A stretch of 64,000 nt of DNA from Anaerolineaceae bacterium UBA6073 (GCA_002436085.1 DIXT01000030.1:1-64000); one strand, 5' to 3'; positions 53,690 through 63,867 are shown, counted from the first letter of the stretch. The notes: generated by a model from the letters alone, not told the origin. Translations and numbers: made by a program.

Positions 53690-54524
53690 AGACCAACTTA
53701 GCAGTCGCGTTCACGCGCTCAGGGAACAAACTGGCGTAAGTTCCAATACTATTCTGACCCTTTACTTCCTGGAATCTATATTAAGACGTATTTCATTAAG
53801 TGAGAAAAAAGAAGCTTTCGTTTTTAAAGGTGGTTTTTTACTTTCATCCTCTCTGGGGGTTAAGCTCCGGACAACCAAAGATCTGGATCTTGAGGTTCAG
53901 GGTATTGACATAGAACCCAAAAGCCTGATCACTGTATTGAGGGATATCCTGAGCTTAGAGATTGATGACCATATCTACTACGAAATTATTGGCTTCGAGC
54001 CAATCCGGGAATTGGATCCTTATGGCGGTTTGCGCTGCAAAATTGTTTGCATGTTGGAGATCATTAAACAAACTGTAGCAATTGATATCGCCGCAGGTGA
54101 CCCGATAACGCCCGGTGCAGAAAACTTTGCTTATCAACCACTTTTTGGTAAAGAACCAATATCCATCCTAAGCGTGAATTTTGAAACGATTCTGGCAGAA
54201 AAATTTCACATAATTACCTACAAGGGCTTAGCCAACAGCCGTAGTAAAGATTTTTATGATATTTATGCGATCGTCAAATTGAAGAGCGGTCAAGTCGACA
54301 GACAGATTTTAAGAGCAGCCTTTGAGAACACATTTGGCCATCGGCACACATCACTTAATTTCGATCAATTCTCTGAATTGCTACTGACATTGAGAGATGA
54401 CCCCTTAATGCGAACGCGCTGGAATGCTTTCGTAAGACAAAATCCATACGCTTCGGGGATTAATTACGATGACACCATTCAGGCCTGTAACGAAATATTG
54501 GAGTTAGTCAAAAATGCCTCATAA
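53682..54524 (+). CDS. abiEii: AbiEii-family nucleotidyltransferase toxin
   Basis: A 280-residue toxin of the AbiEii/AbiGii nucleotidyltransferase family, which targets tRNA or related RNA acceptors in studied members. Visible motifs are FVFKGGFLLSSSLGV (about 46-60), the metal-binding TTKDLDLEV with Asp67 and Asp69, VNFETILAEKFHII and SRSKDFYDIYAI. Start codon is TTG at 53682 with GAGG upstream, overlapping the antitoxin stop. Its 3' end overlaps pyrK by 11 bp. Motifs look intact, so the toxin is probably functional. Confidence 0.87.
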   Translation: MNKDQLSSRVHALREQTGVSSNTILTLYFLESILRRISLSEKKEAFVFKGGFLLSSSLGVKLRTTKDLDLEVQGIDIEPKSLITVLRDILSLEIDDHIYYEIIGFEPIRELDPYGGLRCKIVCMLEIIKQTVAIDIAAGDPITPGAENFAYQPLFGKEPISILSVNFETILAEKFHIITYKGLANSRSKDFYDIYAIVKLKSGQVDRQILRAAFENTFGHRHTSLNFDQFSELLLTLRDDPLMRTRWNAFVRQNPYASGINYDDTIQACNEILELVKNAS

Positions 54525-55278
54525 AGAAAACGGCCTGTTCCAGGTTTTCATCGTTAATAAAATTCGTAAAGAAAATGCACACACCCAAACCCTCATGATG
54601 AATGCCAGCTTACCGGACGCCTTCCCCGGTCAATTCGTGATGGCATGGCTGCCCGGTATCGGAGAGAAACCGTTCAGCATCAGCGGAAATGATCCGCTGA
54701 CCCTGACTGTGTGCGACGTTGGTCCGGTCAGCCACGTCCTGTGCCAGTTAGAAGCAGGTAATCGGTTGTGGGTGCGCGGACCGCTGGGGAAAGGCTTTGT
54801 GTTGTCGGGTGAGGCTCATATTTTGGTGGGCGGGGGATACGGAGCGGCGCCGTTGAGCTTCCTGGCAAAGCAAGCCCGCGAGTTGGGACAGGAAGTTACA
54901 GTTTGCCTGGGCGCTAAGACGAAAGCTGACCTCATTATGGTTGAACAGTTTGAGGATCTGGGCTGCCAGGTCCTGCTTGCTACCGAAGACGGCATCGCCG
55001 GCGAGCAAGGGCTGGTCAGCTTGCCGCTGCTGCGCGCAATAGAGCAGAACATGGCGGCGGGCGTTTACGCTTGCGGTCCCACCGGCATGCTGCTGGCTGT
55101 GTGGCAGCTGTGCCGCCGATTTCAAATACCGACGCAGCTCTCGTTTGAAGCGCTGATCCGCTGCGGCATAGGCTTGTGCGGCTCGTGCGAACTGAGCGAG
55201 GAGACCTGCCAACTGCTGGGAATTTCCTCCGGCTTCCTGGTCTGCCACGATGGACCGGTGGTCATACCAGAGGGCTGA
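54514..55278 (+). CDS. pyrK: Dihydroorotate dehydrogenase electron-transfer subunit
   Basis: A 254-residue FAD and [2Fe-2S] protein passing electrons from DHODH 1B to NAD+. The FAD-binding domain carries KPFSISG, the Rossmann half VGGGYGAAPLSFLA, and a C-terminal cluster site with Cys217, Cys222, Cys225 and Cys244 (CGIGLCGSC then LVCHDGP). The ATG lies inside the end of abiEii, with GGAG as RBS within that gene. Expression of pyrK is therefore likely linked to abiE transcription. Confidence 0.92.
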   Translation: MPHKENGLFQVFIVNKIRKENAHTQTLMMNASLPDAFPGQFVMAWLPGIGEKPFSISGNDPLTLTVCDVGPVSHVLCQLEAGNRLWVRGPLGKGFVLSGEAHILVGGGYGAAPLSFLAKQARELGQEVTVCLGAKTKADLIMVEQFEDLGCQVLLATEDGIAGEQGLVSLPLLRAIEQNMAAGVYACGPTGMLLAVWQLCRRFQIPTQLSFEALIRCGIGLCGSCELSEETCQLLGISSGFLVCHDGPVVIPEG

Positions 55279-55579
55279 GCGAAGAAAGGACGATATTACC
55301 TGCCTGCTAAACTTGCTGAAAACGTGCTTTGTCCCCCTAAGTTTATTTTCTCGTCGCTTTCGGATAAACGAAGCAATTCGCCCGTCCCATTGATGTAATT
55401 TTTATCATCACCTGTGATTCTTGATATTTAAAAATGATTGGATTATCCCCCCCCAGTTTCTGAGTTTTTCAGCTTATTGCAGTACAATTAACATGTCGTC
55501 GCTTTGAAATCCGAAAGGAGCAAGTCTTTCGCAATTGCATTTTTTCCAATCCGTTCAAACAATCTAAACAGGAGAAAAG
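55279..55579. other. Intergenic region upstream of BMP gene
   Basis: About 300 bp. A TACAAT box at 55483-55488 could be a -10 for the BMP operon, giving a leader of about 90 nt. A run of eight C lies at 55447-55454. No riboswitch was recognised by eye, though a structured leader cannot be excluded. Confidence 0.4.
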
Positions 55580-56812
55580 ATGAAAAAAGGTATTTGGCTG
55601 TTCAATTTGTTCCTGGTCCTTGCGTTAGTGCTTACGGCCTGCGCCAAGACCCCGGCAGAAGCACCCGTTGTGGACTGCCGCGCCCAGACGACCTCAGAAG
55701 CCGTAGGTTCCTACCAGGTTCCTGCGCCAATCGAAGGCTGCTATAATGTCGCATTTGTGTATGTTGGACCGCACGACGACGGCGGTTGGTCACAGTCGCA
55801 CGATGTTGGCCGTCAGTATGTAGAGCAAACCCTGGAAGGTGTGCACACCGCGTACGTTGAGAACGTGGCGGAAGGCGCTGACTCAGAGCAGGTTACCCGC
55901 TCCCTGGCCCGCAAAGGCTTCGATGTGATTTTCACTACGTCATTCGGTTTCATGGACTCCTCTGAAACAGTTGCCAATGAATTCCCGGATGTGGACATCG
56001 TCCATATCAGCGGATACAAAGCGAACGGCGCGAACTTTGGCAACCTGATGGGCGCCATGGAAAACATCAAGTACCTGGCAGGGATGCTTGCCGGTTCCCG
56101 CGCGAAAATGGACGGAAATCCCAAGCTGGGCTATATGGCCACCTTCCCAATCCCGGAAGAGCTGCGCTTGGGCAACGCGTTTGCACTCGGTGTGCAGAAG
56201 ACCTGTCCGGAGTGCACCATTGATGTGCGCTTCATCAATACCTGGCATGATCCCATCCTCGAGCAGGAAGGTGCAAAGTCGCTCTTTGATGCCGGCGCTC
56301 AGGTCGTCATGACCGGCGCGGACACCCCTGCCCCCGCCCTGGCTGCCCCCGAAGGAAAATGGGGCATTACCTACGACTACAAGGGAAACTGCACGCTGGA
56401 TAGCTGCCTGACCTCCATGTACTGGAACTGGGGCGTGATTTATGCCGGTATCGTGGATAAATCCCGCGCCGGTACCTGGAAGGGCGGCTGGGAATATTTC
56501 GACGGCGATTCCGGCGGGCTTGGTCTGTACGGTTTCATGGAAGGCGAAACGTTGATGCCTGGCGTGGCAGAGCTTCCGGAAGCGGACCTGCAGATGGTTC
56601 GCGAAACCCTGGACAAGATGCTAAAGGGTGAATTCACCCGCTTCGACGTCTTCAAAGGTCCAATTACCGATAATCAGGGCAACTTGATCCTACCTGACGG
56701 CGTCAGCATGGAACAACTTGACCTGGACGGATTCAAACAGTTTGGCAGCGAATGCAAAACCTGCATGTACTGGTGGAACGAAAACATCACCGCTGAACTG
56801 CCTGACCTGTAA
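55580..56812 (+). CDS. BMP-family nucleoside-binding lipoprotein
   Basis: A 410-residue extracytoplasmic binding protein. Signal peptide with lipobox LVLTAC (Cys21). The BMP/PnrA domain carries NVAFVYVGPHDDGGWSQSHD, a VTRSLARKGFDVIFTTSFG segment, DIVHISGYKANGANFGNLMG, KLGYMATFPIPEELRLGNAFALG and TGADTPAP. Members bind purine or other nucleosides. AGGAG precedes the ATG. The three transporter genes that follow complete the importer. Confidence 0.9.
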   Translation: MKKGIWLFNLFLVLALVLTACAKTPAEAPVVDCRAQTTSEAVGSYQVPAPIEGCYNVAFVYVGPHDDGGWSQSHDVGRQYVEQTLEGVHTAYVENVAEGADSEQVTRSLARKGFDVIFTTSFGFMDSSETVANEFPDVDIVHISGYKANGANFGNLMGAMENIKYLAGMLAGSRAKMDGNPKLGYMATFPIPEELRLGNAFALGVQKTCPECTIDVRFINTWHDPILEQEGAKSLFDAGAQVVMTGADTPAPALAAPEGKWGITYDYKGNCTLDSCLTSMYWNWGVIYAGIVDKSRAGTWKGGWEYFDGDSGGLGLYGFMEGETLMPGVAELPEADLQMVRETLDKMLKGEFTRFDVFKGPITDNQGNLILPDGVSMEQLDLDGFKQFGSECKTCMYWWNENITAELPDL

Positions 56813-56828
56813 AATTTACAAAATACAA

Positions 56829-56858
56829 CCAGGAGATGACCCCAGGGTCATCTCCTGG
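56829..56858 (+). promoter_or_regulatory. Intercistronic hairpin after BMP gene
   Basis: A perfect 13-bp stem (56829-56841 and 56846-56858, loop CCAG) 16 bp after the stop. No T-tract follows. It is the third example in this window of such a hairpin directly after a binding-protein gene. Confidence 0.7.
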
Positions 56859-56905
56859 AACTTAATGACACTTACAATAAAGAGCCTTGATCTGGCGAGA
56901 GGCTC

Positions 56906-58486
56906 ATGAGGGTTATCTATCAGAAAGAACTCATGACAACCACACCACAGCTTCGCCCACTACATGAGGAACAAACCAATGCCGTGGAAATGCGCGATAT
57001 TGTGCTGCGCTTTCCAGGCGTGCTTGCCAATGATCACGTCAATTTTACGCTCAGGCGCGGGGAAATCCACGCCCTGCTGGGAGAAAACGGCGCGGGTAAA
57101 AGCACCTTAATGAACATTCTGGCCGGGCTCTATAAACCCGAAACCGGCACAATCCGGATAAATGGAGAACACGCGGTGCTTAATTCTCCGCGGGACGCGA
57201 TCAGTCGCGGCGTTGGTATGGTCCACCAGCATTTTATGTTGGTGCCGACGCACACTGTAACCGAGAATATCCTGTTAGGGCTGGATGATCCCGGTTTTGT
57301 CATGCGTCTTCCGCGCTATGACCAAAAGGTTGCCGAACTGGCTGACAAATATGGGTTGAAAGTTCAGCCGACGGCAAAAATCTGGCAGCTCTCGGTGGGC
57401 GAGCAGCAGCGTGTGGAGATTCTGAAAACCCTTTATCGCGGCGCCCAAATCCTGATACTGGACGAACCCACTGCCGTGCTTGCCCCGCAGGAAATTCAGG
57501 AACTGATGGAGACCCTGCGGTTGATGGTTCGGGAGGGGAAATCCATCGTGTTCATCAGCCATAAACTGAACGAGGTAAAACAAGTAGCGGATCGGCTGAC
57601 GGTGCTGCGTAAAGGAAAAGTCACCGCAGACGGAATAAACCTCGAGGATGTAAACAAAGAGACACTGGCTGAATTAATGGTCGGCCGGAAAGTTATATTT
57701 CAATTATCCAAAAAACCCCACACGCCGGGAGAAGTCGTTCTGGATGTTCAGAATGTGTCCGCGCTGAACAACCGCGGTCTGCCGGCGCTCAAAAATATCT
57801 CCTTTCGGCTTCGCCAGGGTGAGATTCTCGGCATAGCCGGCATAGCCGGCAATGGACAGAGCGAACTGGCGGAAGTTATTACCGGCCTGCGCCCCTGCCA
57901 GGGCAGAATCCTGGTGAATTGCACTGACGTTGCCAACCAACCGCCCAAGCGGGCGATTGACCAGGGCACCGCGCATATCCCGGAAGACCGCACTGGCGTG
58001 GGAACCGCTCCTGGAATGGCACTTACCGGCAATATGATTATGAAAACCTACGACCGCGCCCCGATCAGCCAGAAGTGGCGCATCAGCTACACCGCTGCGC
58101 GGGAGTTCGCCAGTAATCTCAAAGAAAAATACGACATTCAAGCGCCCAGCCTGAGCACCCAGGTCAACAAACTTTCGGGCGGAAACCTGCAGAAAGTCAT
58201 CCTGGCCCGGGAAATCTCGGGCGGTCCCAAGTTGATTGTGGCTGTGCAGCCAACCCGCGGGCTGGATGTAGGCGCTATCGAAGGCATTCAGAACCTGCTG
58301 CTGGAGCAGCGGGATAATGACTCAGCGGTGCTCTTGATTTCAGAGGAATTAGACGAATTGCTGGACCTTTCCGACCGGATTGCAGTCATATACGAAGGCG
58401 AATTAGTCGGGGAATTTCCCGCAGAGGAGGCTGACCTGAAAACGATCGGCTTGATGATGACGGGAGAATTACGGAGGCAGGAATGA
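56906..58486 (+). CDS. Nucleoside ABC transporter ATPase (NupO/YufO-like)
   Basis: A 526-residue tandem ATPase with two ABC cassettes, as in BMP-type nucleoside importers. The first has Walker A GENGAGKST, a signature LSVGEQQRVEILK and LILDEPTAVL. The second has GIAGNGQSELAEVITGL in place of a canonical P-loop, LSGGNLQKVILAREI and VQPTRGLDVG. The start at 56906 has GAGAGG close upstream. An internal ATG at 56933 (MTTTPQ) is an alternative. It overlaps the next gene by 4 bp. Confidence 0.9.
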   Translation: MRVIYQKELMTTTPQLRPLHEEQTNAVEMRDIVLRFPGVLANDHVNFTLRRGEIHALLGENGAGKSTLMNILAGLYKPETGTIRINGEHAVLNSPRDAISRGVGMVHQHFMLVPTHTVTENILLGLDDPGFVMRLPRYDQKVAELADKYGLKVQPTAKIWQLSVGEQQRVEILKTLYRGAQILILDEPTAVLAPQEIQELMETLRLMVREGKSIVFISHKLNEVKQVADRLTVLRKGKVTADGINLEDVNKETLAELMVGRKVIFQLSKKPHTPGEVVLDVQNVSALNNRGLPALKNISFRLRQGEILGIAGIAGNGQSELAEVITGLRPCQGRILVNCTDVANQPPKRAIDQGTAHIPEDRTGVGTAPGMALTGNMIMKTYDRAPISQKWRISYTAAREFASNLKEKYDIQAPSLSTQVNKLSGGNLQKVILAREISGGPKLIVAVQPTRGLDVGAIEGIQNLLLEQRDNDSAVLLISEELDELLDLSDRIAVIYEGELVGEFPAEEADLKTIGLMMTGELRRQE

Positions 58487-59592
58487 GCTTACCGTACCAC
58501 CTGCGCATCCAGAAACGCACAGAGGAAGTCCCGCGCTGGCTGCCTCTGGCGACTTCAGTCGGCGCGATTATCCTGGCGTTCCTCATCAGCGCGTTGATTT
58601 TGCTGCTGATTGGCGGGGATCCCATCAGGACATTTGGGTATTTTTTCAATGCGGCCTTTGGCAGTTGGGGCGCGCTCTCGGATGTGGTAGTTAAGGCCAC
58701 CCCGCTGCTGCTAATCGGTTTGGGCTGTGGGCTGGCGTTCCGCATGCGCTTGTGGAACATTGGCGCGGAAGGTCAGTTCTACATAGGCGCTTTTTTTGCC
58801 AGCCTGGTGCCTCTGGTTCCGCTGGTAGACATGGAAACGACCCCCAAGTTTGTTATTCTGTTGATGATGGCGCTGCTTGGGATGCTGGGCGGCGGATTGT
58901 ACGGTTTCATCCCCGGCTATTTAAAAGCTAAATTCAATGTGAGCGAGATTATTTCCACGCTGATGTTAAACTACGTGGCAGTATTTTTTAACAATTACTG
59001 GATCTACAGTGAATTCAGCGACGCCGGCTTCCAGATGACTCCGGTGTTCGCAAAATCCGCCTGGCTTCCGCGCCTTGCGGACTACGCCCAGGAAGTGAGG
59101 GCGTTTTCCGGCATCACGCTGCACCTCGGTGTCGTCTTTGGCTTGATTGCCGCCTTCATCATCTGGATCATCATGTCGCGCAGCCGCTGGGGCTACGAAA
59201 TCAATCTGATTGGTGATAATCCGCAGGCTGCCCGCTATGCCGGCATTAATATCACGCGCAACGTGATTCTTGTGTTCATGCTCTCCGGCGCGTTGGCAGG
59301 GCTGGCTGGCATGTCGGAAGTCAGCGGCGTGGTGCACCGCCTGCAGGAACGCATCTCCACTAATTACGGTTTTTCCGGCGTGATTGTAGCCTGGCTTGCC
59401 AAGCTAAATCCTTTTGCCACCATCCTGGTTTCCTTCCTGTTCGGAGCGCTGATTGTCGCCGGCCGGGAAATCCAGCCTTCCGGTCTGTACTTCTTCATCC
59501 AGGGAACTATTCTGTTCCTGGTAATCAGCAGTGATGTCTTGCTGCGCTACAAAATTGAGCTGGTCCGCACGGCTCCGGAGGAAGCAAAGTGA
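58483..59592 (+). CDS. Nucleoside ABC permease, first subunit (NupP/YufP-like)
   Basis: A 369-residue inner-membrane permease of the RbsC-like BPD_transp_2 family. A cytoplasmic N-terminus with IQKRTEEVPRWLP precedes the first helix. Family features are GLGCGLAFRMRLWNIGAEGQFY, KAKFNVSEIISTLMLNYVA, INLIGDNPQAARYAGINITR and GFSGVIVAWLAKLNP. It pairs with the following permease. Start and stop overlap both neighbours by 4 bp. Confidence 0.9.
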   Translation: MSLPYHLRIQKRTEEVPRWLPLATSVGAIILAFLISALILLLIGGDPIRTFGYFFNAAFGSWGALSDVVVKATPLLLIGLGCGLAFRMRLWNIGAEGQFYIGAFFASLVPLVPLVDMETTPKFVILLMMALLGMLGGGLYGFIPGYLKAKFNVSEIISTLMLNYVAVFFNNYWIYSEFSDAGFQMTPVFAKSAWLPRLADYAQEVRAFSGITLHLGVVFGLIAAFIIWIIMSRSRWGYEINLIGDNPQAARYAGINITRNVILVFMLSGALAGLAGMSEVSGVVHRLQERISTNYGFSGVIVAWLAKLNPFATILVSFLFGALIVAGREIQPSGLYFFIQGTILFLVISSDVLLRYKIELVRTAPEEAK

Positions 59593-60551
59593 GCTTAGAA
59601 ATTATTCTCAGATCCGGTCTTTCCACAGGGACCATTCTACTATTCGCGGCAATCGGAGAAATTCTGACCGAACTAGCCGGCATCCAGAACCTGGGCGTGG
59701 AAGGCATGATGCTGCTCGGCGCGATGGCAGCCTTCAAGACCGCGCTGGCGACAGGCAGTCCCTGGTTGGGCTTGCTGGCGGGTATCGCCGCGGGCGGGCT
59801 GCTCAGCCTCGCGCATGCTCTCGTGACCATTCACTTTCAGGCTGACCAGGTGGTCAGCGGTTTGTCGCTCACCTTTCTGGGCACCGGGCTGGCGCTCGTG
59901 CTGGGCGAAGGATTAACCGGGCAAAACGCGCCGCTCATCTCTAATGCGACCATTCCCCTGCTCTCAAAAATTCCCTGGTTGGGACGCATCTTCTTTGCCG
60001 ATTTGAATATACTGGTGTATATCGGCTACTTGTTGATACCCATTTCCTGGTGGTACATCAATAAAACCCGCCCGGGAATGCACCTGCGCGCCGTTGGCGA
60101 AAAACCCGCCGCGGCAGACAGCCTGGGTATTAATGTCTATGGAGTGCGTTACCTCTACACATTTGTAGGCGGCTGCCTGGCTGGTCTGGCTGGGGCGGCA
60201 ATCAGCATCGCAATTTCGCCAGGCTGGTACAGCAACCTGACCACTTCCGGGCAAGGCTGGATTGCGGTGGCGCTGGTCATCTTCGCGCAGTGGAACCCTT
60301 TGCGGGCGGCGCTCGGCGGGTATTTGTTTGGCATGCTGCGCCGCTTTATGCTGGATTTGCAAGGCCCAATGCTCTTATTTGGTCTGCGCAATCCCTTCTT
60401 CTACAACCACAACCTGGTATTTTTCCTGCAAATGATGCCTTTTGTGCTAACCATTATTGCCCTTGTCTGGGGCTCCGCGTCTGCGCGCAGACTGCGCATC
60501 GGGGCGCCTGCCGCGCTTGGCATCCCTTATGTCCGCGGCGAAAGGGGCTGA
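59589..60551 (+). CDS. Nucleoside ABC permease, second subunit (NupQ/YufQ-like)
   Basis: A 320-residue membrane permease, also RbsC-like. It begins at a GTG overlapping the preceding stop by 4 bp. Features are ILTELAGIQNLGVEGMMLLG, HFQADQVVSGLSLTFLGTGL, AVGEKPAAADSLGINVYGVR and GQGWIAVALVIFAQWNP. It completes the BMP-ATPase-permease-permease operon, which ends in a terminator. Confidence 0.9.
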   Translation: MSLEIILRSGLSTGTILLFAAIGEILTELAGIQNLGVEGMMLLGAMAAFKTALATGSPWLGLLAGIAAGGLLSLAHALVTIHFQADQVVSGLSLTFLGTGLALVLGEGLTGQNAPLISNATIPLLSKIPWLGRIFFADLNILVYIGYLLIPISWWYINKTRPGMHLRAVGEKPAAADSLGINVYGVRYLYTFVGGCLAGLAGAAISIAISPGWYSNLTTSGQGWIAVALVIFAQWNPLRAALGGYLFGMLRRFMLDLQGPMLLFGLRNPFFYNHNLVFFLQMMPFVLTIIALVWGSASARRLRIGAPAALGIPYVRGERG

Positions 60552-60568
60552 CAAAGCTTATACGGAAG

Positions 60569-60596
60569 GAGGAGGCGATAAATGCCTCCTCTTTTT
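60569..60596 (+). terminator. Terminator of the nucleoside importer operon
   Basis: GAGGAGGC (60569-60576), 7-nt loop, GCCTCCTC (60584-60591), then TTTTT. It lies 17 bp past the last stop. Confidence 0.9.
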
Positions 60597-60721
60597 GGTT
60601 AAGCATAAATCATTTTGGATTTTGCCTACACGTGAGCAATGCAAGATCCTTAATCGAAGCCTGTACCCTTCAGGGTATCAAGACGAATGTCGCATCACTC
60701 CCACTTAATGGCTATGCGGAA

Positions 60722-61138
60722 CTAACCGAACACCTCCCTGGAGGTTTGAACAATCACGGCCCGCTGCGCCGGCGTAATCGGATAGTATTCCGAATTATCC
60801 CGGCAGGTATCCTGATTCTCCACCAGCAGGATTGTTGCGTCCCGGCTTAAGACCGCGTTGTGCCAGGCCGCCTGCTTCACATTGTAAAGCAAGCCGGGCT
60901 GCATCATTTCCACACTCAGCTCTTCGGAGCCGTCCCCATCCGCCAAAAAGAGCGCCGCTTTACCTTCCAGCAGCACAAAGACTTCGTCCGTCTGCATGTG
61001 CCGCTCCAAACTTGCCATCGTGTCAGGGTCCATATCATCGCAATAACGCAGCAGAGCCACCCGCCAGCAGTTAAAGTCAATCAGAGGTTTGTACCCATCT
61101 CCGGTGAATGTGCTCACTTCCAACAACTTATTTTCCAT
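60722..61138 (-). CDS. Cupin-domain protein
   Basis: A 138-residue single-domain cupin. LERHMQTDEVFVLLEGKAAL and NVKQAAWHNAVLSRDATILLVEN form the two cupin motifs, with His/Glu candidates for metal binding. The start at 61138 is 23 bp from the cellobiose phosphorylase stop on the same strand, so the two are probably one operon. It may be a sugar isomerase-like or binding protein; no substrate is assigned. Confidence 0.8.
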   Translation of the reverse strand: MENKLLEVSTFTGDGYKPLIDFNCWRVALLRYCDDMDPDTMASLERHMQTDEVFVLLEGKAALFLADGDGSEELSVEMMQPGLLYNVKQAAWHNAVLSRDATILLVENQDTCRDNSEYYPITPAQRAVIVQTSREVFG

Positions 61139-61161
61139 ACGGTTGTCCTTCTATGTCGAAA

Positions 61162-63666
61162 TTAAAGCGGCGCCGTACCAAGTCTGACTTCGACGTACAC
61201 TTCCTCGCGCGCCTCGGCCGGAGCCGGAACTACCGTTCCCTCGATTTCCTGGCCGTCGACCTTCACTTTGCAGCTGTTCCCTTTACCCACGCGGATGACA
61301 TTGATCAGATAGCGCGTTCCGCGGAACTCGCGCACCGCCTGAAAGCCCTGCCACACTTCCGGAATAACCGGCTGAACGCATAACCCGCTGTAGGTCGGCC
61401 GGATGCCCAGAATATGCTGCGTGATTGCCGCAAAGTTCCAGGACGCGGTGCCAGTCAGCCAGGAGTTTTTAGCTTCTCCGTGCGTCGCAGCGTCCTTGCC
61501 GGCAATCATCTGGGCGTAGACGTACGGTTCGCAGCGGTGCACCTCGCTGATTTGTTCGCGGGCGGACGGGCAAATGCGGGAGTAGTAATCAAAGGCGCGC
61601 TCACCTCTGCCAATTCTGGTTTCGGCAATCATGATCCAGGGGTTGTTGTGACAGAAAATTCCGGCGTTTTCCTTGTAACCAGGCGGATATGTGGATATTT
61701 CCCCTAATTTCAAGTCATAATGGGTATATGCGGGCTGTAAAATGACAATGCCGTGCGGGGTTGACAGGTGCTCCGCCACAGAATCGAGCGCTGTCTGCGC
61801 TTTGCCATCTTCTACACCCAAACCAGCCATGATGCACATCCCCTGAGGCTCGATAAAAATCTGCCCTTCACTGTTGACCACAGATCCCACTGGTTCACCA
61901 AATGCGTCGTACGCGCAGCGGAACCAGGCGCCGTCCCAGCCAGCTGCCCACACCGCAGCTTCCATAAGGCACGCTTTTTCGTGATAAAAATCAGCCGGCT
62001 GCTGGAAAAAGCTGGCGTTTTCTATATGGTGCAGCCCAGCGAGTTGAACCATTTCCTGAGCGGCAAGCACGAACAGCCCGGCAATGAAAACGCTCTCGGC
62101 GACCTTGCCCTCCTGGTTGGTCGTCGTCTGGAAGGATTGACCCGGGGTGTCTGAGAAACAATTCAGGTTCAGGCAGTCGTTCCAGTCCGCTCGCCCAATC
62201 AGCGGCAGCCCGTGCGGACCAAGCGCGTTCAGGGTGTACATCATGGAGCGCTGCAGGTGCTCGTAGAGCGGCATTTCGGAACCGGGTTGGTTCTCATACT
62301 GCACAAGCTCATCCAGAATAGAAGTATCCCCGGTTTCCTTCACATACGCTGAAACGCCCAATACCAGCCAGAGCGGGTCGTCGTTGAAGCCCGAACCGAC
62401 ATCGTTGTTGCCGCGCTTGGTCAGGGGTTGGTATTGGTGAAAAGCGCCGCCATTTTGCAGCTGCGTAGCCGCCAACTCCAGAATGCGCTCGCGCGACCGC
62501 TCGGGGACCAAATGCACAACGCCTAATAGGTCCTGGTTGGAATCCCGAAAGCCCATCCCGCGCCCAATCCCGGACTCAAAATAGCTGGCGGAGCGGCTCA
62601 TGTTGAAGGTGACCATACACTGGTACGCGTTCCAGATATTGACCATGCGGTTGGTGTGCGGGTCCGGGGTGTGCACCTGGAATTTTGCCAGGAGACGATC
62701 CCACTCGGCTTTGAGTTCCCCAAAGGCGCTGTCCACGCTCTGGGGTTGTAAGAAACGCTGCAGAATCGGTAAAACGCTGTCTTTTTTGATGATCTGAGAC
62801 CCAGGCTGCGCGAATTTATCAGCGGGGTCATTTTCGTGATAGCCCAACAGGAAAATGATCCTGCGCGCTTCTCCAGGCTGCAGATGCAGCTTCAGGTGGT
62901 GGGAGCCGATCGGCTGCCAGCCGTGCGCCTCTGTGTTGGCAGATTCCCCACGTTCCACCGCAATGGGATTATCCCATCCGCGGTAAGCGCCGAGAAAGTC
63001 CTCGCGCTTGGTATCATAACCTGCCAGCGGCTCGGAGCAGGCAAAGTAGGCGAAGTGGTTGCGCCGTTCGCGGTATTCGGTCTTATGGAAGATAGTTCCT
63101 GCCAGCGGAATTCCGGCGGGGGCGTCTCTCTGCGGCACTTCCACCTCTCCGGTGTTGAAGTTGCGTTGAAAATTAGTCTGGTCGTCCCACGCATCCCACA
63201 GCGCGAATTCCACCGCGGAGAACAGGCTTATTTCTGCCGGCGTTTCGCGTTGATTCGTGAGCGTAAGGTCCCAGATTTCCAATGTGGCGTCCAACGGTAC
63301 AAAGAAATTGACGCTTGCCTCAATTCCCGCGCTTTTCGAACGGATCCGGGTATAGCCCAGCCCATGCCTGCATTCGTAAGCGTCCAGTTGGGCGCGCTCG
63401 GGCATCCACCCTGCGGACCAGTGTTTTCCGTTTTCATCATCGCGCAAGTAAAGGCAGCGCCCGCCCATATCCAGCGGGGCATTGTTGTAGCGGTAACGCG
63501 TAATTCGACGCAGACGCGCGTCTTTGTAAAAGCAGTAACCGCCGCCAGTATTGCTAATCAAGCTGTAAAAATCACGGCTGCCAAGATAATTAATCCAGGG
63601 CAAAGGGGCATCCGGTCGGGTAATTACATATTCCCGGGCTTTATCATCAAAATATCCGTATTGCAT
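61162..63666 (-). CDS. Cellobiose phosphorylase, GH94
   Basis: An 834-residue phosphorylase converting cellobiose and phosphate to glucose-1-phosphate and glucose. Similarity to clostridial cellobiose phosphorylase runs from the start ([35 protein letters not shown]) through [20 protein letters not shown], the catalytic-acid Asp in [15 protein letters not shown] and [20 protein letters not shown] to the end. No signal peptide, so it is cytoplasmic. GGAGAGG precedes the ATG, and a TATAAT box on the minus strand lies at 63738-63743. It implies uptake of cello-oligosaccharides. Confidence 0.93.
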   Translation of the reverse strand: MQYGYFDDKAREYVITRPDAPLPWINYLGSRDFYSLISNTGGGYCFYKDARLRRITRYRYNNAPLDMGGRCLYLRDDENGKHWSAGWMPERAQLDAYECRHGLGYTRIRSKSAGIEASVNFFVPLDATLEIWDLTLTNQRETPAEISLFSAVEFALWDAWDDQTNFQRNFNTGEVEVPQRDAPAGIPLAGTIFHKTEYRERRNHFAYFACSEPLAGYDTKREDFLGAYRGWDNPIAVERGESANTEAHGWQPIGSHHLKLHLQPGEARRIIFLLGYHENDPADKFAQPGSQIIKKDSVLPILQRFLQPQSVDSAFGELKAEWDRLLAKFQVHTPDPHTNRMVNIWNAYQCMVTFNMSRSASYFESGIGRGMGFRDSNQDLLGVVHLVPERSRERILELAATQLQNGGAFHQYQPLTKRGNNDVGSGFNDDPLWLVLGVSAYVKETGDTSILDELVQYENQPGSEMPLYEHLQRSMMYTLNALGPHGLPLIGRADWNDCLNLNCFSDTPGQSFQTTTNQEGKVAESVFIAGLFVLAAQEMVQLAGLHHIENASFFQQPADFYHEKACLMEAAVWAAGWDGAWFRCAYDAFGEPVGSVVNSEGQIFIEPQGMCIMAGLGVEDGKAQTALDSVAEHLSTPHGIVILQPAYTHYDLKLGEISTYPPGYKENAGIFCHNNPWIMIAETRIGRGERAFDYYSRICPSAREQISEVHRCEPYVYAQMIAGKDAATHGEAKNSWLTGTASWNFAAITQHILGIRPTYSGLCVQPVIPEVWQGFQAVREFRGTRYLINVIRVGKGNSCKVKVDGQEIEGTVVPAPAEAREEVYVEVRLGTAPL

Positions 63667-63824
63667 AGCCTCTCCTTAGGCAACCAGCGCGCCAGGCTTG
63701 TCTTGCAAATAAAGATCAGGCGCTCTGCTTCCAGCAAATTATAAACGGCATTGAACCGATTAGCGCAGGACAACGTGCGAAGTCTTAAGAAAACGCCGTA
63801 TACTTTTACACAGGTTGGCAATTG

Positions 63825-63854
63825 CCACGCCAATCCTCTAAAATAACGGGTTGG
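63825..63854 (+). promoter_or_regulatory. Putative promoter of the acyltransferase-like gene
   Basis: TTGGCA (63825-63830), 18-bp spacer, TAAAAT (63849-63854), 13 bp before the ATG. The untranslated leader would be very short. Confidence 0.35.
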
Positions 63855-63867
63855 GAACCGCAGCCAT

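Noticed and set aside
55447..55454. Phase-variable poly-C tract
   Set aside because: It is intergenic, far from a -35/-10 pair with defined spacing, and only eight bases long; no evidence of switching.
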